Assembly: GCA_037178675.1 (NCBI GenBank)
Contig: JAYMGJ010000748.1
Location: forward strand, 1-19,248
Source of the DNA: Scleroderma bovista
Lineage: Eukaryota; Basidiomycota; Agaricomycetes; Boletales; Sclerodermataceae
Direction: 5' to 3'
Length of the DNA stretch: 19,248 nucleotides
Shown here: positions 15,541-19,248 of the stretch, piece after piece
Layout: each line of letters opens with the position of its first letter
Position numbering within the stretch: position 1 is the first letter of the stretch
The notes under the pieces: generated by a model
Told to the model about the DNA's origin: nothing
What the model saw: only the letters and a program-made list of their open reading frames with translations
The model's database searches: none
Translations under genes and position numbers: made by a program

Positions 15541-16441
15541 TCAGGATTGGTCACTTTACCTGGACAGTTCCTCAAATCACAAGGAGAATGGCGCCATACT
15601 TGGCGAATTGGAACAAGCGATGGGCATCACCTTAAGACATCTCACTGATTTCCATCTGGGTGTAGATGACGCACAATCAAGGCTTCAGTGGGCATCCACG
15701 CATTGTACCACTCAACCAGAAGACATAGCCTATTCGCTTCTGGGAGTTTTCAGTCTGCACATTCCTGTCCTATATGGGGAATCTGTGGAGAATGCCCTCG
15801 GGCGTCTGCTCGCAGAGGTGGTCTCAAAGTCTAACGACACATCAATTCTGGATTGGGTTGGGCCATCATTGGTATTTCACAGCTGCTTCCCTGCCACCAT
15901 CACTCCATACCAAACTCTTCCTCTGTCTCTGCCAGACCTCACAACACCACCTTCCACATGTACAAATTGCAAGCATTCCCTTATAGATGCACACAAAATG
16001 CATCAGGCACTCTCCAACCTCCCACTCGCCAAATTTGCTAACTTCAGGCTTATTCTTCTGTGTATCGTCCACCGCATCAAACATATGACTCTTACTCAAG
16101 TGGATACCAGTACTGCGACTCACGTCCACCAAATTCAGGCAGCGGGCCTGGCTCCCATTGATATCGCACTGTCGGAGAGGCTCGAAAATGCGGCGAAACG
16201 AGTCCCATATATCCTGATATGCCCATGGCACCCCAATTTGCTTCATCCTGCCGTTGATACTGATGATGCCCCAACTCACCAATGGCTCACACAGCTGGAA
16301 CAGCCGTTCAGCACACTGCTATTAATGGAACTACCTCACCAGGAGTATCGGAGGGTTGGATCATTTTGTCATATTATTGCTCGTCCCACAGACTCTACTG
16401 GTGTGTTGAAAGGTGAAGTTAATACACTGACTATCATATAG
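15515..16441 (+). pseudogene. HET-domain-type protein, C-terminal part, 5' truncated
   Basis: The frame is open for 308 codons. FFTQDWSLYL (about residues 7-16) and RLQWASTHCTTQPEDIAYSL with LLGVFSLHIPVLYGES (about residues 57-91) match the end of the HET domain of fungal incompatibility-type proteins, including the hallmark of Trp-Ala-Ser followed by ED-A-Y-L-G and LYGE. ENALGRLLAEVVSKSNDTSI and LDWVG follow, then a C-terminal region of about 200 residues without NACHT or WD repeats. The HET N-terminal two thirds are missing. Similarity begins at about 15525, next to the unrelated minus-strand frame, so the gene was cut there. The listed ATG is probably accidental. HET domains trigger cell death after non-self recognition. 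The 3' end is intact, with TAG at 16439. Confidence 0.78.
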
Positions 16442-17033
16442 ACCTGTGATGTATGTAATAGGATATGGTGGTGGATTGGTACATAGCATTGTATTCTATG
16501 TTTGAACTGTCTGGTTTGAATCTATCTGTAATTCATTGGAGCTTTCATCATGCTTGTCAAGTATTCCATTACGAAGGCATCTGCAGCATTGTCTCTGCCC
16601 CCAATGTGCGTAGGGTTTGGTGCAGAATATCATGTCATGACCAACTGGCTATAACTTGCCTCGCTGAAGTCGACAGCATGCAAGACAGAGAACCCATTGG
16701 GCATATGGCACTGGTGACTTGTTACTACAATTTACGGCCAGGCCACCTGAGGCTATTCGGCCAGAAGTCGGTGCACAAGTGAGGTTCGGAGTTACCTATG
16801 AACGCCATATATGCAGCAGACACCGATGTATTGGCGAGCACTACAGAATGCATCACCTACCTGAGGGTAGCAAAAGAAAATGCAACGCTGCTGTACAGGA
16901 CTACCACAGAATGCAGGAGTATATCTGAAACGGACATATGGCCGTCATCAATGCTACCAGTGGCATGCCACATAAACACCGCGGTAGCCTAATATTTCAT
17001 CTGGCGCATACAATTGTCTCAACGTATCCTCAC
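16442..17033. other. Stretch between the HET-type gene and the P450 remnant, no gene recognised
   Basis: The first 60 bp are T/G/A-rich and look like a 3' untranslated region of the HET-type gene. A plus-strand frame of 105 codons (16465-16782) and several minus-strand fragments have no recognisable motif. A strong donor-like GTGAGT follows the P450 coding end on the minus strand (17037-17032), so the last P450 residues could lie in a further exon here. Confidence 0.4.
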
Positions 17034-17187
17034 TCACATGTGGTTCGAAAAATGAACAGAAATGGTGTCTGGAAATCCAAAGCTCTCAATAGGGGAGGCA
17101 GGATCCTCCAAAATTCGGAAGCTCCACAGCATGAGCGCAGTGGTGATGAAGATCGAGCGGTTAGCTATGTGTTGTCCAGGACACGCT

Positions 17188-17236
17188 CTAGTATGAGCTC
17201 AAGTTGGACTTCAGACTTACGCTTTATGACACCCAC
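17188..17236 (-). other. Intron of the P450 pseudogene, inside the haem-binding loop
   Basis: 49 bp, GTGGGT...CATACTAG. Splicing joins TGG-AG to A-GCG and produces the complete haem motif FGFGWRACPG. Its length and position support a genuine ancestral gene. Confidence 0.75.
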
Positions 17237-17483
17237 CTCCACCCGAATCCAAACGTGCAGAACTGAATATCGCGCCGGATGTTATGCGACGCGTCGATCC
17301 ATCGTTGAGGGTCGAAGACTTCTGGATTGGGGAAGACGTCTGGGTCATTTGCAATCGCCCTGGACGATGGCGTTTCAGCAACTAACGTACTCTAGTTCAG
17401 AAGCTTACCAGTGGTATGCAACAGTCCAGCAGGGGTCGAATAACCATTCCAGATAACATCCTTTGAAATACGATGGTGGAACC

Positions 17484-17535
17484 CTTGGAGTATGTTATGC
17501 AAACCACAAGAAACGAGGACTGAACTTTAGCCCAC
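17484..17535 (-). other. Intron of the P450 pseudogene after the ETLRWRP motif
   Basis: 52 bp, GTGGGCTAAAG...CTCCAAG. Splicing gives VSG-R-FHHRISKD in frame, as expected between the K-helix and the following beta strand. Confidence 0.65.
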
Positions 17536-17745
17536 TCCCGGAGACTATGGGTCGCCACCTCAACGTCTCAGTGATAAATGCTGTGGTTTGGATACCGGGA
17601 CCTGGAGCTTCGGGACATAAACCCTGCGCTGGCATGTGGGCCTGGGGGGAGCAGAAGTCCTTCTGGTGTGATACGTCTTGACTACCTATAGTAGACAAAC
17701 TAACAGGGCAATGGTAAAGAAGGCCTGCCAGAGTGATTGAGACAT

Positions 17746-18626
17746 CGTGAGGATATCGTGAGGCATCGGTTGAGTTGGATGAATGGACAGGAGGGAATTC
17801 CGACATTCCCTTGCTCGCAGAGTTTCGTTATATCGTGGGAACATATCACGACAGAACTTTTTGCCTTCTTTGGACCCGTGTGATTCGGTCGACAACCTGT
17901 GAACCTTTCAATACCCTTCAGTACTTCAGTAGTTACAATTTGGATTTGCATTCGCGAGCAAGGGTTCTGCCGACGCAGGCGGCATTTCGAGTGTAACAGC
18001 AGGATGGAAAAGATAAAAAGGTGTGCTTGAAACCAGGGTGTACGCGTCTTTCTTGAATTTCAAATTGCTGCCGTGGGAGAGGGGAATTCCGTATAGAGCA
18101 TCTGACAAAACGATTGTGCCGATCGGAGCGGCTCAAGGAACAGGAAGATACGACCCAGTCGTCACCGTGGACGCAAACCTCTTTGCTAGCGTTGATACCA
18201 CGATGGCGACGAGGAGAATGGTAGGCAGGAGCGAGCGTGGACGGAGCAAGAGGATGGGTGGCGAGAAGTCACGGTGGAGTGCGACGTGTCTGGCCAGGCA
18301 ACACTAATTTTAGTGGAACGACTATCTTCCTCTAACTTAGAGTCGGGCTTTGGGAGACTACAGGCAACACGCGATGGTCCGCCTGACACCATCGTTGACT
18401 TCCTCTCCCCACTCAGAGGTGATAGCGATTTCCTCGAGTCCACCAGATATCCCGACTTCGGCCGTCAACCAGCACTGAGACTTGGAAGTGACAGGAATCG
18501 CTCGTAGGTCGCCCGCAATGTTGGCTGCCTTGATTCGACCGTTCAATACCATTGTTCCGTCTCTCGCACAGCTCCGAATTTCCTGGTACAGGCGACGTGT
18601 AAACATTCTGGCCGCAAAGTTACTGA
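17746..18626. other. CpG-rich stretch without a recognised gene
   Basis: It has many CpG sites, unlike the transposon part of the window. Short frames on both strands (for example 18186-18443 and 17926-18108 minus, 18274-18507 plus) have no motif and conflict with one another. The minus-strand frame 18837-18358 (159 codons) is the longest but overlaps the better-supported plus-strand frame. P450 promoter elements may lie just above 17745, but none is clear. Confidence 0.4.
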
Positions 18627-19248
18627 ACAATCGAGCATAGAACACATGAAAATAGTGCCCAACAACCCCCCGACGAGTCTGATCGCAGGAACCGATTCCT
18701 TGGACCGGACCAACCCACTCGCACCCACATCCAACGAGCTGCGAGCCAGCCTCCCCGCTCTGACTCTCAGGGCTTCTTGAGCGCTCCATCCCAGCAGCAT
18801 ACCATTCCTTCCAGCCTAGGTGGATCCAACAGCTCACCGCCCTGGTCCCCTACTTCCTCCCGAATGCACTCCTTCAATACCACTAGCTGCATACCCACAG
18901 GCGGCCTACCCTCTTCCATACCCACCAGATCCTCCTCCTTTTCGAATCAACAGACATTCCCTTCGGCTCTTCGTGGCTCCTCCCGATTCCCTTCCGAACG
19001 AGGACGATGAGTCAGAGGCTTTTTCCGACACCTATGACATCCTGTCCACCACCCCCGTTGCTGACCGTCGTCCATTTCCCCCGGATCTTACCCGCAGCAG
19101 GTCCCAGTCCCTCGCTACAACTACTCGCCCCGAACCCTTGAACCCGTTTCAAAACCAGAACCTATGGTCAGAGGCAACCTTCCTTCATTCCATCCCGCTC
19201 AATATCCCTGATTCTCGTTATTGTGACATCAATCCCCTGGCAGCAGCC
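18627..19248 (+). CDS. Partial unrecognised Ser/Pro-rich protein, frameshifted, open at window end
   Basis: Two frames join end to end. Frame 3 (open 18627-19007) reads AQQPPDESDRRNRFLGPDQP, GFLSAPSQQHTIPSSLGGSN, IPTRSSSFSNQQTFPSALRG and SSRFPSE, with a strong preference for NNC codons. Frame 1 then continues from about 18997 to the window end: NEDDESEAFSDTYDILSTTP, FPPDLTRSRSQSLATTTRPE, LWSEATFLHSIPLNIPDSRY. One extra base at about 18999 would account for the switch (SE-ED-DESEAF if removed). A Ser/Thr/Pro/Asn-rich N-terminal part of a larger host protein fits best; the family is not recognised. A frameshift mutation, a sequencing error or a very short intron are the alternatives. The first ATG in frame 3 is at 18864, but the exon may start earlier. 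Confidence 0.45.

Larger units (their letters stand above)
17034..17745 (-). pseudogene. Cytochrome P450 pseudogene with large internal deletion
   Basis: Minus strand. From ATG at 17745, MSQSLWQAFFTIALLVCLL is a membrane anchor; TAG at 17688-17686 breaks it, then VVKTYHTRRTSAP and a Pro/Gly hinge (PPGP in the +1 frame). The next recognisable piece is already the K-helix, TAFITETLRWRPIVSG (about 17590-17541), with the E-x-x-R pair. About 350 residues (helices A-J with the WxxxR and I-helix motifs) are missing. An intron at 17535-17484 leads to FHHRISKDVIWNGYSTPAG. A degenerate stretch follows with a candidate intron 17408-17360 that leaves the frame off by one. Then come AIANDPDVFPNPEVFDPQRW, intron 17236-17188, and the haem loop FGFGWRACPG, matching FxxGxRxCxG, followed by IANRSIFITTALMLWSF. 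The last exon ends with TGA at 17036-17034. Basidiomycete P450s oxidise secondary metabolites or xenobiotics at the ER. Confidence 0.85.

Noticed and set aside
14116..15542. Candidate LTR TGTGACACTC...TTCACTCA with GGATT on both sides
   Set aside because: The 5-bp match and TG/CA ends could arise by chance, the ends are not inverted repeats, and removal does not restore a convincing HET reading frame.
16938..17456. 172-codon plus-strand frame
   Set aside because: Antisense of the P450 haem region, which has far stronger motif support.
18358..18837. 159-codon minus-strand frame
   Set aside because: No motif, and it overlaps a plus-strand frame with better codon preference.
1..19248. CRISPR array, rRNA or tRNA genes
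   Set aside because: No regular short repeats with unique spacers and no recognisable rRNA or tRNA structure was seen; the window is fungal nuclear DNA.

Overview
The window looks like repeat-rich nuclear DNA of a mushroom-forming basidiomycete (Agaricomycetes; the order cannot be fixed from this sequence). The pointers are two Ty3/Gypsy families of a kind common in these fungi, a Tc1/mariner-type element, the C-terminal part of a HET-domain (heterokaryon incompatibility type) protein, a P450 remnant with introns of about 50 bp, and strong CpG loss inside the transposons. No complete host gene with an unbroken reading frame was found.

Positions 1-4700 hold the pol region of a decayed chromodomain-bearing Ty3/Gypsy element (element 1), entering from the left edge. 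It carries two nested insertions whose edges are clear to the base. One is a 1267-bp solo LTR (675-1941), TG...CA, flanked by the 5-bp duplication CCTAT. The other is a 1582-bp Tc1/mariner-type element (2553-4134), flanked by TA. Removing either one restores the pol reading frame exactly. The Tc1-type element is a fold-back: its 543-bp arms are inverted copies of each other, with perfect identity over the outer 343 bp. The 3' half of the transposase is missing and replaced by an inverted copy of the 5' end.

Positions 4988-12880 hold a second, structurally complete Ty3/Gypsy element of a different family (element 2), with two 575-bp LTRs, a polypurine tract, gag, protease, RT-RNase H and integrase. 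About 500 bp in the middle of gag is inverted. The two LTRs differ mainly at former CpG sites, often TG in one and CA in the other. Most stops are CGA to TGA. The integrase catalytic Asp and Glu codons are also lost by CpG to CpA changes.

Positions 12881-15500 are AT-richer non-coding or weakly coding DNA with a degenerate tandem repeat, one unrecognised 148-codon reading frame, an LTR-like promoter with a polyadenylation signal, and a minus-strand Cys-rich reading frame. The 5'-truncated HET-type gene lies at 15515-16441. A minus-strand cytochrome P450 pseudogene lies at about 17034-17745: the membrane anchor is joined almost directly to the K-helix and haem region. The right end (18627-19248) holds part of an unrecognised Ser/Pro-rich protein on the plus strand, with an apparent one-base frameshift, running out of the window.

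The most interesting object is the fold-back Tc1-type element. It could give a long hairpin RNA covering the transposase 5' end, comparable in architecture to the Mu killer locus of maize. The gag inversion and the CpG-specific path of inactivation come next.
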